64,000 nt of DNA from VXNJ01 sp009840625 (GTDB lineage: Bacteria; Chloroflexota; UBA11872; VXNJ01): positions 248,001 through 312,000 of the forward strand of contig OZ242304.1 of NCBI GenBank assembly GCA_965207915.1. Direction: 5' to 3'. Below, one piece after another: positions 8,839 to 16,600 of the stretch; within the stretch, counting starts at the first letter, position 1; each line of letters begins with the position of its first letter. The translations under genes and the position numbers were made by a program. A model generated the notes under the pieces. The model saw nothing but the letters and a program-made list of their open reading frames with translations, was not told the DNA's origin and did not search any database.

Positions 8839-9110
8839 TCCTAACAGGCTGGTATTCCGATCTAGCAATTGGCGCAATCCGGCCAGGAATCTAAACGTCG
8901 CCCGGGGCGTACTAAAGGCGTTTATGGCAGGTCTCGTCGCTCTTTGCCCTAATGAATCGTTAACGGATCGCATGTCAAATATGGAATCGAAGGCTACCAC
9001 GTCGTTGCCTTTCTGAGACTGGAGAAGGGAGTGATCCTTGGCAAATCCTCCGAGCCAGTCCATCCTTTACTTCGCGATCTGCCGGCCACCATGCCATTAG
9101 GGAGTACGGC

Positions 9111-10019
9111 GTGAATGGAGCATTAGAAGCCATCTGGGAGATTCCTGAGCCATCGTCTGTGCTGCAAATTCATGTGGAAGATGGCACAGCGATCACGGTG
9201 CGACGTCACGGAAACCCGGACGGCCCCAGATTGATCCTGAGTCACGGAAACGGATTAGCAATAGACCTCTACTACCCGTTTTGGTTGCTCCTAAGCCGCG
9301 ATTTCGACGTGCTCGTCCACGATTTGAGGAATCATGGTTTGAATGATACTGGCGAATTGGAGGGCCACAGCGTTGGTGCGTTCGCACGCGATCACGACCG
9401 GATAGCTTCCGCGGTCGCCAGTCGCTACGGAGAGAAGCCGACCACCGGAGTTTTCCACTCCATTTCGGCCCTTGCAAGCCTCCATGCGCCGTCAAGGGGA
9501 GAAAACTACTCCGCTTTGGTTCTCTATGATCCTCCCATCTCGAACACTGCCTCCGGAACCAGGAAACTCGAGTCGCGATCCAGAGAAACGGCAAGCATGC
9601 TCAGGCGCAGGGCGCAATGGTTTCGGTCCCGGGAAGAGCTCGCGGACCTTCACACCTATTTGCCGTATTTCCGTCGGTCAGTGCCAGGAAGCTTGGAGCT
9701 GTTGGCGAGGACAACCCTTAGGGAATCACGGACCGGGCAAGGTTTCGAACTACGATGTCCAGCCCAATTTGAGGCAAGGATCTGGGACCACGCCTCCGAA
9801 TATGCGGCTTCGGTTGACTTTGGAGCGATGAAATGCCCCGTCAAGATCGTATTGCCGGACGCCACCGCTCAGGACCTGAAAAGCCCAACGTTCGACTATC
9901 GAGAAGCTGATGTTTGTCGGGAGTCATTGCCCGGTACCACGCATTTGCTTCCCCTTGAAAAACCGCGGGCGTGCGCGGAGGCGCTGCGGTGTTTCCTAAA
10001 AAGATTGGGGATCCTTTAG
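9111..10019 (+). CDS. Alpha/beta-hydrolase fold protein
   Basis: A 302-residue alpha/beta hydrolase. Landmarks are the oxyanion-loop HGNG (LILSHGNGLAIDLY), strand 4 (DVLVHDLRNHG), a nucleophile elbow GVFHSISALAS with Ser flanked by His and Ile rather than the classic GxSxG, and a late His in GTTHLLPLEKP. It is probably a cytosolic esterase or lipase-like enzyme; the substrate is unknown. GTG 9111 has AGGGAG 8 nt upstream. GC is moderate, as in the accessory island. The 272 bp before it hold nothing recognisable. Confidence 0.8.
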   Translation: MNGALEAIWEIPEPSSVLQIHVEDGTAITVRRHGNPDGPRLILSHGNGLAIDLYYPFWLLLSRDFDVLVHDLRNHGLNDTGELEGHSVGAFARDHDRIASAVASRYGEKPTTGVFHSISALASLHAPSRGENYSALVLYDPPISNTASGTRKLESRSRETASMLRRRAQWFRSREELADLHTYLPYFRRSVPGSLELLARTTLRESRTGQGFELRCPAQFEARIWDHASEYAASVDFGAMKCPVKIVLPDATAQDLKSPTFDYREADVCRESLPGTTHLLPLEKPRACAEALRCFLKRLGIL

Positions 10020-10139
10020 AACTGAAACTCTTCTGAAAAAACCTTAGTTATTGGTGGATCCAGGGAATGGTTGCCGGTTCACTGTTGGGTTTTCTCGCAA
10101 ATGACGGGCGCGGCGCCCATTTCATTTTCAGAACGCAGT

Positions 10140-10421
10140 TCATTCGACGCGAAGGAATTCTGGCGTGGAAATCGGAGCGTAATCAAACGTCATCTTGAGT
10201 TTCGATTCCTCTGGTTGAATCAAGATCAACGGGCACGGACGTTCGCAGCTGCAATCAGAATCCGTCAAGATTCGTGATTGGAAATTAAACGAATGGACTT
10301 TTGAGTCCGCGAATCCCAAATCCAAGATCACTGATTGGAAGTACCGGACGTTTGGACGGCAGAAACTTCCGGTCAATTCGTGACGGACGGTCTTTACTCC
10401 GTCCACAATTCTGGGTTCATT
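10140..10421 (-). pseudogene. 3' part of a lipoprotein gene split by the outer IS21-family element
   Basis: This minus-strand frame runs NEPRIVDGVKTVRHELTGSF...FDYAPISTPEFLRVE to a stop at 10140. It is the direct continuation of the lipoprotein fragment at 15452-16244. Removing the element together with one copy of the GTTCATT duplication joins ...EFSYF with NEPRIV... in frame, giving an uninterrupted 355-residue protein. The DGVKT..HELTGS pattern resembles LppX/LprG/LolA-type lipid-binding lipoproteins (weak, inferred). This part has no start of its own and is presumably not expressed. Confidence 0.85.
10415..10421 (+). repeat. Left copy of 7-bp target-site duplication of the outer IS21-family element
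   Basis: GTTCATT lies directly before the left end TGTCAATG and is repeated exactly at 15452-15458 after the right end CGATCGACA. IS21-family insertions commonly duplicate 4-8 bp. Confidence 0.9.
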
Positions 10422-10437
10422 TGTCAATGATCACCAC

Positions 10438-10516
10438 CTATAGTCCACTTCGCCAACACCTTTAGCCCACCCATGTTCAAGGGCATTAGGCCACTTAGCC
10501 AAGGGCACTAGGCCAC
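10438..10516 (+). repeat. Repeated transposase-binding motifs at the left end of the outer element
   Basis: Four related 11-mers are seen: CTATAGTCCAC (10438), CTTTAGCCCAC (10460), CATTAGGCCAC (10484) and CACTAGGCCAC (10506). Two matching copies occur in inverse orientation near the right end (15402-15412 and 15425-15435). Multiple terminal repeats are typical IstA binding sites. Confidence 0.75.
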
Positions 10517-10600
10517 CCGGGAACCGCTCCGGTCAATCAGCATTACGGCGACCCGTTTCTAGCCACGGGAGCCGTAATGGCCTACCAGGAGGTGTTCCGA

Positions 10601-10642
10601 GTGGACACATGCGAACTCATCCGGCTCTGGCAAAAAGGCCTG
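10601..10642 (+). pseudogene. istA: 5' fragment of the outer element's istA
   Basis: GTG 10601 has a perfect AGGAGG at 10587-10592, 8 nt upstream, and encodes VDTCELIRLWQKGL, the usual start of an IstA DNA-binding domain. The frame is broken after GGCCTG (10637-10642) by the inner IS. The protein resumes at the second GGCCTG copy (13027), in the same frame. Rejoining gives a 519-residue IstA. As it stands, translation would stop at once in the inner element. Confidence 0.88.
10637..10642 (+). repeat. Left copy of 6-bp target-site duplication of the inner IS21-family element
   Basis: GGCCTG immediately precedes the inner left end TGATCAACG and is repeated at 13027-13032 directly after the inner right end ...GTTCTTCA. 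Confidence 0.88.
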
Positions 10643-10729
10643 TGATCAACGTCAATTACTCTGTCCGGTTTTGCGACAACCAATTTGGCCGATTTATTGA
10701 TATGACCTTCTGGTACTGGAGGTGCCAGA

Positions 10730-12220
10730 TTGGTCACGGATCAACAAGTCGCATTACTAAGGACACAGATCATGCAAGGCAAGCCCCTGGCCACCGCCGC
10801 GGCGGTGGCGGGCATGAGCGAGCGCAGCGGTCGACGCTGGCGCAAAGGCAAGCTCCCATCCGGGAAGAAGCAACGAAGACGGCACTGGCGCACCCGTCCG
10901 GATCCGTTCGCCGGAGTCTGGGACGAGCAGATCGTCCCGCTGCTGGCGGCCGACCGGGACGGGGTGCTGGCGGCCAACACGATCCTGGAGTGGCTCAATC
11001 GCCGCCATCCGGGCCGGTTCTCCACTTCGCAGCTGCGCACCCTGCAGCGCCGGATCCGGCACTGGCGGGCGCTTGAAGGTCCCGACCGGGAGGTCTTCTT
11101 CCCGCAGGTGCATCCACCCGGCCGCGAGGCGCAGGTGGACTTCACCAGCGCCACGAAGCTGCGGGTAACGATCGCCGGCGAACCGTTTAACCACCTCCTC
11201 TTCGAGTTCGTGCTCTCCTACTCGGGATGGCGCTACGTGGCCATCGCCCGCAGCGAGACCTTCCTGGCGTTTAAGCAGGGCCTGCAGGGAGCGCTCTGGG
11301 AGCTGGGCGGCTGTCCGGCGGTCGTCAGATCCGACAACCTCTCGGCGGTCACCCACGAACTGAGGAAGACTGGCGGGAGGGCCCTGAACTGGCCCTACCG
11401 GCAATTGCTGGACCACTACGGACTAAAGTCCACCCGCACCAACCGCCGCTCGGCGCACGAGAACGGGGTCGTCGAGCAGGCCCACCGCCGCATCAAGGAG
11501 GCCATCGCCCAGGAACTGGTCCTGCGCGGGGGCCGCGATTTTGCGTCCCGCGACGATTACTCCGGCTTTGTCGGGGAAGTCGTCAAGCGCCGGAACTCTC
11601 TTGCGGAGCCGAAGTCAGAGATTGAGCGCTCGAGGCTTCGGCCCCTGCCGGCGGCTCAGGTTCCCGATTACCTCAGTTACCGGGCAGCGGTGAGCAAGTG
11701 GAGCACCATCAGGGTCTCCAACCGCACCTACACGGTACCACCGCGCCTGATCGGTCGGAAGGTGGAGGCCCGCCTCTACGCCGACCACCTGGACGTGCAC
11801 TACAAAGGCAGGTTCGTCGAGCGCATCCAGCGCGCCACCGGTTCGCAGCGGGCGCGCGTCAATTACCGCCACGTGATCGGATCGCTGGTGCGAAAGCCCG
11901 GCGCTTTTGCCCGCTACCGCTGGCGCGATCAGCTCTTCCCCACCCTTACCTTCCGCCGCGCCTACGACGCGCTCTGCAATTGGCGCGGCCGGCACAGCGC
12001 CGACGTCAATTACCTGCGCATCCTGCAACTGGCCGCGACAACTATGGAGTCCGACGTCGAGCGGGCGCTCGGCCGGCTGCTTGCGGAGGACCGGCGTTTT
12101 GACTGCCAGGACGTGCGCGAGCTGGTCGCCCCGCGGCCTCCGTCCATACCGGAACTGGCCAGATTGCGGGCGCCCGACCTGGGCGTCTACGACCGCCTGT
12201 TGACCGGAACCCGGCGTTGA
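10730..12220 (+). CDS. istA: IS21-family transposase IstA of the inner element
   Basis: A 496-residue DDE transposase. The N-terminal helix-turn-helix (LATAAAVAGMSERSGRRWRKG) is followed by the catalytic core with Asp in AQVDFTSA, Asp in VVRSDNLSA and Glu in AHENGVVEQAHRR. A C-terminal segment with WSTIRVSNRTYTVP follows. The TTG start at 10730 is preceded by GGAGG at 10718-10722, 7 nt away. The stop overlaps the istB start. It is full length, with no sign of decay. Confidence 0.93.
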   Translation: MVTDQQVALLRTQIMQGKPLATAAAVAGMSERSGRRWRKGKLPSGKKQRRRHWRTRPDPFAGVWDEQIVPLLAADRDGVLAANTILEWLNRRHPGRFSTSQLRTLQRRIRHWRALEGPDREVFFPQVHPPGREAQVDFTSATKLRVTIAGEPFNHLLFEFVLSYSGWRYVAIARSETFLAFKQGLQGALWELGGCPAVVRSDNLSAVTHELRKTGGRALNWPYRQLLDHYGLKSTRTNRRSAHENGVVEQAHRRIKEAIAQELVLRGGRDFASRDDYSGFVGEVVKRRNSLAEPKSEIERSRLRPLPAAQVPDYLSYRAAVSKWSTIRVSNRTYTVPPRLIGRKVEARLYADHLDVHYKGRFVERIQRATGSQRARVNYRHVIGSLVRKPGAFARYRWRDQLFPTLTFRRAYDALCNWRGRHSADVNYLRILQLAATTMESDVERALGRLLAEDRRFDCQDVRELVAPRPPSIPELARLRAPDLGVYDRLLTGTRR

Positions 12221-12993
12221 GCGCGCCGCAGGTGATCGCCGGAGAGATGAAGCTGATGTGCAAGGAGCTGCGGCTGCCAACCATCGGCGAAGAGGCGGTG
12301 GACCGGTTCGTCGACGCCGGCCAGGTTAACGCCCTGCCCACCCTGCTCGGCGTCTTCCGGCAGGAGATGGAAGACCGGCGCCAGCGGCGGGTGGACCGGC
12401 TGCGCAAGTCCTCGAAATTGCCGCCCGGCAAGATCTGGGACAACTTCGATCAGGCGAAACTCCCGCCGCAGCTTAGCGCCCAGCTGCAGGACCTTGCCGA
12501 GGGCGACTTCCTGGATCGAGCCGTCAACGTGCTGGCGTTTGGTCTGCCCGGAACCGGCAAGACCCATGCCTTGTGCGCGATCGGGCACAGATTGGTCGAG
12601 CAGGGAAGATCGGTGCTCTTTGCGCCAGCCTACCGCCTGGTGCAGGAACTGCTGGCGGCCAAGCGCGACCTGGAACTGCCCCGGCTGCTGCGCAAGCTCG
12701 ACTTCATCGATCTGATCGTCATCGACGACCTGGGCTACCTGCCGCAGGGGACCGAGGAGGCCGACGTGCTGTTTACGCTGATCGCCGAACGCTACGAGCG
12801 GCGCTCCATCGGCATCACCTCGAACCTGGTCTTCTCCGAATGGGGCAAGATCTTCCCCAACCCGATGGCCACCGCGGCGGCGGCGGACCGCATCGTCCAT
12901 CACGCCGTGGTACTCGAATTTGACGTGCCCAGTTACCGGACCGGGTCCCAGAAGGAGGAAAAGGAACCGGAAAAACCCGGCCAAAATAATTGA
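12217..12993 (+). CDS. istB: IS21-family helper ATPase IstB of the inner element
   Basis: A 258-residue AAA+ ATPase with Walker A GLPGTGKTH near residue 109 and Walker B LIVIDDLG near residue 168. The SNLVFSEW segment is typical of IstB. It starts at TTG 12217, overlapping the istA TGA. The stop lies only 33 bp from the inner element's right end, unusually compact compared with the other two IS21 elements here. Confidence 0.92.
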   Translation: MSAPQVIAGEMKLMCKELRLPTIGEEAVDRFVDAGQVNALPTLLGVFRQEMEDRRQRRVDRLRKSSKLPPGKIWDNFDQAKLPPQLSAQLQDLAEGDFLDRAVNVLAFGLPGTGKTHALCAIGHRLVEQGRSVLFAPAYRLVQELLAAKRDLELPRLLRKLDFIDLIVIDDLGYLPQGTEEADVLFTLIAERYERRSIGITSNLVFSEWGKIFPNPMATAAAADRIVHHAVVLEFDVPSYRTGSQKEEKEPEKPGQNN

Positions 12994-13026
12994 CGCATAC
13001 CCGGCCAGAGTAAACGTCGTTCTTCA

Positions 13027-13032
13027 GGCCTG
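13027..13032 (+). repeat. Right copy of 6-bp target-site duplication of the inner element
   Basis: GGCCTG, identical to 10637-10642. In the outer istA reading frame it encodes Gly-Leu in both copies, so precise excision restores the frame. Confidence 0.88.
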
Positions 13033-14550
13033 AGCCAGCGCCGCATCGCCAGGATCTCGGGCCGCGCCCGCGACACCGTCAGGCGCTACGTAACCGCCGC
13101 CAGGGAGCTGGGCCTTGAGCCCGGCGGCCCCGATCCGACCGACGAGCAGCTGGCCAAACTGACCGAGCTCAACCTGAGCACTCCGGCCAGGGTCGCCGCC
13201 CCGGCCGCCGACGTCCTGGGACCCCATGCCGATCGGATCAAGCGCTGGCTGCAGGAAGATCGTCTCCAGCTCACCCGCATCCACGAACTGCTCTGCCAGC
13301 GCGGGGTCTCGGTCTCCTACTCCTCGCTGCGGCGGTTCTGCGACCGCCAGGGTCTCAGGGCCAAACGCGATCTCTCCACGGTCCGCATGGCCGACCCCGG
13401 TCCCGGCCAGGTCGCCGAACTGGACTTCGGCCGGCTGGGCCGGATCTTCGATCGCGGCGCCGATCGCCACCGGACCATCTGGGTCCTGGTCCTGGTGATG
13501 GCCTACTCGCGCCACATGTTCGTGTGGCCGCTTTATCGCCAAAGGCTCGAGGACGTGGTGCAGGGTCTGGAGCGGGCCTGGGGTTACTTCGGCGGGGTAC
13601 CGCAGTTCCTGGTCATCGACAACTTCCCGGCCGCGGTGGCCGGCGCCGATCGCTACCGGCCGCGCCTAACGCGCGGATTTCTCCAGTACGCCCAGCATCG
13701 CGGCTTCGTGCCCGATCCGGCCCGGGCCCACCACCCCCAGGACAAGCCCAGGGTCGAGCGCGGGATCGCCTACGTGCGCGAGCGGTTCTTCAAGGGAACG
13801 CGGTTCGCCGGTATCGAGGACATGCGCTCGCGGGCTGAGAGCTGGTGCACGCAGGTGGCCGGGCAGCGGACGCATGGAACGATCCGCCGCCAGCCGCTGG
13901 CGGTCTTCTTGCAGGAAGAGTTATCGTGCTTGTCCGCCTCCGAAGGCAAGCCGTACGAGGTCGGGCATTGGCACACGGCCAAGGTCGGACGCGACCACCA
14001 CGTGCAGGCCAAGTATGCGCTGTACTCGGTCCCCCAGCACCTGGAGCTGGCCGGCCGGCAGGTCGAGATCGGCATCGAGCGCTCGCTGGTGCGGATCTAC
14101 CACCGCGGGGCGCTGGTCAAGGTCCACCCCCGCCAGGAAGAGGGCGGCCGCGTCACCGATCCCGGGGACCTGGCCGAGCACCTCCGCCCGTACGCCGCGC
14201 GCGACCCCGAACCGGTGCGCGAGCGGGCCCGGCAATTTGGCGAGGCGACCGCCTTCTACGCCAATACCCTCCTGGGCAACCGGGCCACCTGGGCCCGGCT
14301 CAGGTCCGCGCACGCCCTGCTCAAGCTCGGCGAGCGCTTCGGGCCCGAAGTCCTGGAGCGGGCCTGCCGGCAGGCGATCGCGGTGGATCTTTACGACGTG
14401 CGGCGCCTCAAGACGATCCTTCTGCAGGCAGTCGAGCGCGATGACCGGGAGGAGGTCGAAGCATTGCCGGCGCCAGGGCGCTACGCCCGCCCCGGCGACG
14501 TGTTTGCGGTCGGCCGGGAAGCCGGCGGCGAGAACGGCTCCGACCGATGA
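13027..14550 (+). pseudogene. istA: 3' fragment of the outer element's istA (main body)
   Basis: Reading from GGCCTG gives GLSQRRIARISGRARDTVRRYV, the rest of the helix-turn-helix. The DDE core follows: Asp in AELDFGRLG, Asp in FLVIDNFPA and Glu in DKPRVERG. A C-terminal domain ends in GENGSDR. There is no ATG, GTG or TTG in frame before 13387, and the frame upstream ends at the inner istB stop, so this is the body of a beheaded gene. A product from ATG 13387 would lack the DNA-binding domain. It overlaps istB by ATGA at 14547. Confidence 0.9.
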
Positions 14551-15320
14551 ACTTGCACGAGCTGACCCCGTTGCTCAAGCGCTTAAAGCTCGGCCAGATG
14601 CTGCCGACCCTGCCGGAGCGGATCGCGCTGGCCCGAAGGGACTCGCTGGACTATGTCGCCTTCCTGGAGGTGATCCTCTCCGACGAGGTGAACCGCCGCG
14701 ACGTAAAACGTCTTCGCACCCGCTTGGAGAAGGCCGGCTTCGAGCAGGTCTGCCGCCTTCAGGACTTCGACTGGGGTGCCGACATCAGCATGGACCGGCG
14801 CCTTATCGATGCCGTCTTCTCGCTGGAGTTCCTTAGCCGCTGCGAGCACGTCCTGCTGGTGGGACCGGTGGGGGTGGGCAAGAGCTTCCTGGCCCAGGCG
14901 CTGGGCTACGCGGCGGTCAAGGCCGGTTCCTCGGTGCGCTTTGCCAGGGCCGATCACTTCTTCCGCGACATGGCAAGGGCCAGGTTGGACGCGACTTCAG
15001 AGCGCACCTTCCGCTCCTATCTGTCCCCGGATCTTCTGATCCTGGACGACCTGGGTCTGCAGCGGTTCTCGCAGCAGCAGTCGGTGGACCTGTACGAATT
15101 GGTGATCGCCCGGCACCGGACCGCGAGCTTCGTGATCACCTCGAACCGGGCGGTCGAGGAGTGGCTGGCGCTGTTTGCCGATCCGGTCCTGGGCAACAGC
15201 GCGCTGGACAGATTGGCCAATGCCAGCTACCAGATCGTGATCGAGGGCAAGAGCTACCGCCAGAAGCTCTCGCCGCACCGGCAACTGCTGCAGAGATTGG
15301 AGGTCGACGCCGGCAATTGA
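14547..15320 (+). CDS. istB: IS21-family helper ATPase IstB of the outer element
   Basis: 257 residues with Walker A GPVGVGKSF (around residue 108) and Walker B LLILDDLG (around residue 165), then ITSNRAVEEW. The sequence differs clearly from the inner IstB, showing that the two elements belong to different IS21 subgroups and are not a tandem duplication. ATG 14547 overlaps the istA stop. The gene is intact, although its partner istA is disrupted. Confidence 0.92.
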   Translation: MNLHELTPLLKRLKLGQMLPTLPERIALARRDSLDYVAFLEVILSDEVNRRDVKRLRTRLEKAGFEQVCRLQDFDWGADISMDRRLIDAVFSLEFLSRCEHVLLVGPVGVGKSFLAQALGYAAVKAGSSVRFARADHFFRDMARARLDATSERTFRSYLSPDLLILDDLGLQRFSQQQSVDLYELVIARHRTASFVITSNRAVEEWLALFADPVLGNSALDRLANASYQIVIEGKSYRQKLSPHRQLLQRLEVDAGN

Positions 15321-15331
15321 GGAAGTCGAAT

Positions 15332-15363
15332 TGACCACCGCGGCGGATCCGCCGCGGTGGTCA
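15332..15363. repeat. 32-bp perfect palindrome downstream of the outer istB
   Basis: Halves TGACCACCGCGGCGGA and its reverse complement meet at 15347/15348 without a spacer. It lies 12 bp after the istB stop and before the right-end repeats. It could block transcription leaving or entering the element; no T-tract follows. Confidence 0.85.
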
Positions 15364-15451
15364 GAACCCTTACGCGATTAAATTTGGAGGAGCGCTCCCG
15401 GGTGGCCTAAAGCTCGTGGCTACGCCGGACTAAAGGTCGTGGCGATCGACA

Positions 15452-15458
15452 GTTCATT
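15452..15458 (+). repeat. Right copy of 7-bp target-site duplication of the outer element
   Basis: GTTCATT, identical to 10415-10421. Confidence 0.9.
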
Positions 15459-15877
15459 GAAGTAACTGAACTCCTGTTCCCAGTGAAGCTGGTCCAACGC
15501 TCTTTCCATGGCTTCGATTGGGTGAATGCCCACCTCTTGCGATCTCAAAAGGTTCTGCAATCTTGGTTCGAGGGCGTCGTTTTCAACGTTGACCCACGGT
15601 TCGGTCGGGTTGGATCTAAGGAACTCCCCACCGGAGGTTCTCGCATACTCAAAACTCTGGTCAGATTCGGTCGTGCTGATTCGGACGCTCTTCCGAACTG
15701 CATTTGGGGGTTGAGCAACCCCGAACGAATATGAATTGGATAGAAACAGGCCACCGTGTATGTTTTTGTGCCGACTCTCAGTGAAATGAAATGATTCAAT
15801 TGCGCGCAAAGCTGCGATCGGCTCCCGGAAAATTGATTCATAACCTGTTCCCGAGCCCACGGATTCGTTGTTTTCCT

Positions 15878-16120
15878 GATCTTGTTCAGATTCCGATGCG
15901 GTGACTTTATGACCATCGCGATCGGCGTCGAGTCTTAGCTCATCCGCGCTCTGCAGGGGATCTTGTTCAGATTCCGATGCGGTGACTTTATGACCATCGC
16001 GATCGGCGTCGAGTCTTAGCTCATCCGCGCTCTGCAGGGGATCTTGTTCAGATTCCGATGCGGTGACTTTATGACCATCGCGATCGGCGTCGAGTCTTAG
16101 CTCATCCGCGCTCTGCAGGG
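15878..16120 (-). repeat. Three perfect 81-bp tandem repeats inside the lipoprotein gene
   Basis: Copies lie at 15878-15958, 15959-16039 and 16040-16120 and appear identical at every base, each encoding 27 residues. Complete nucleotide identity points to recent expansion by slippage or unequal recombination. They form an acidic spacer between the lipid anchor and the folded domain. Confidence 0.95.
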
Positions 16121-16244
16121 GATCAGTAACCGTTCCAGAGTCTTGTTGCGGTGAACAAGCGAACAACGCAAGCAGCAGCCAGCAGGCAATTGCGATCCGA
16201 AATGGGATTGAGGTAAATCGCCGCGAAAACAAGCTATGAAGCAT

Positions 16245-16600
16245 CGGCGATCAATTCGCAATCAAATCCAGCGCAAATTGATTGCGAAAGTGGCAGACCT
16301 GTGCCGTAAGCAGTCTCCCAACCAATGGGGCGCAGCGGATTCATTCAAAGTATTGTTCCACTTACGTTGACCGTCAATTTCAATCCCCGATCAGGGCCTG
16401 ATAGTGGCCATAGGTCCCTATCGGATCTCACATGTGCGGCACCATGCCACCGTGCCCCATAGAGGATTCGAGAAGCGGACCCGCCGATTTGAATTCCTGC
16501 GTGGAGTCCGCAAAAAACAGGCTTTTGTCATTGCCGAATGCCGAGGCGAATTTCGGTGACTTGGTCAGTCCGAAGTACTAGGAGTGGACGAGCAGCGCAG
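16245..16600. other. Intergenic region between the split lipoprotein gene and hyuB
   Basis: About 355 bp with no gene recognised. It should hold the promoter of the minus-strand lipoprotein gene and the end of the hyuAB transcript. No clear terminator hairpin was found. Confidence 0.5.

Larger units (their letters stand above)
10643..13026 (+). mobile_element. Inner IS21-family element inserted in the outer element's istA
   Basis: The left end reads TGATCAACGTCAATTACTCT. The right end, read inward on the other strand, is TGAAGAACGACGTTTACTCT. They match at most positions and go on to match again at TTTGGCCG (from about 10683 and inward from about 12986). Length is 2,384 bp with one istA-istB pair in the same orientation as the host element. 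GGCCTG is duplicated outside both ends. Both genes are intact, so this copy could still be active and could supply transposase. Confidence 0.9.
10422..15451 (+). mobile_element. Outer IS21-family element, itself interrupted by a second IS21-family element
   Basis: The ends are TGTCAATGATCACCACCTATAG on the left and, read inward on the other strand, TGTCGATCGCCACGACCTTTAG on the right. Both continue with repeats of a CTTTAGGCCAC-like motif, and both inner ends share CCACCCGGGA. GTTCATT is duplicated outside both ends. The 5,030-bp span includes the inner insertion of 2,384 bp plus a 6-bp duplication. Without it the element would be 2,640 bp, close to normal IS21 size. It carries istA (split) and istB and sits within a lipoprotein gene. 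Confidence 0.92.
15452..16244 (-). pseudogene. 5' part of a repeat-containing lipoprotein gene split by the outer IS21-family element
   Basis: It starts MLHSLFSRRFTSIPF, with a hydrophobic segment ending in a lipobox-like LLALFAC (lipidated Cys near residue 30), so the product is predicted to be exported and lipid-anchored. Three identical 27-residue acidic repeats (DELRLDADRDGHKV core) follow, then a folded domain (AIESFHFTESRHKN...) up to EFSYFNE at the IS junction. The remaining coding sequence is at 10140-10414. The intact protein would have 355 residues and may resemble LppX/LprG-type lipid carriers. A truncated version fused to ten IS-encoded residues could still be made, ending at 15420. 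Confidence 0.85.

Noticed and set aside
10422..15451. Interpretation as a single transposon with two istAB pairs, or a Tn7-like element
   Set aside because: Separate terminal repeats and separate target duplications for the inner part, plus the in-frame rebuild of istA, show nesting.
15878..16120. CRISPR-like array
   Set aside because: The repeats are directly adjacent 81-bp units within a coding frame, with no unique spacers.
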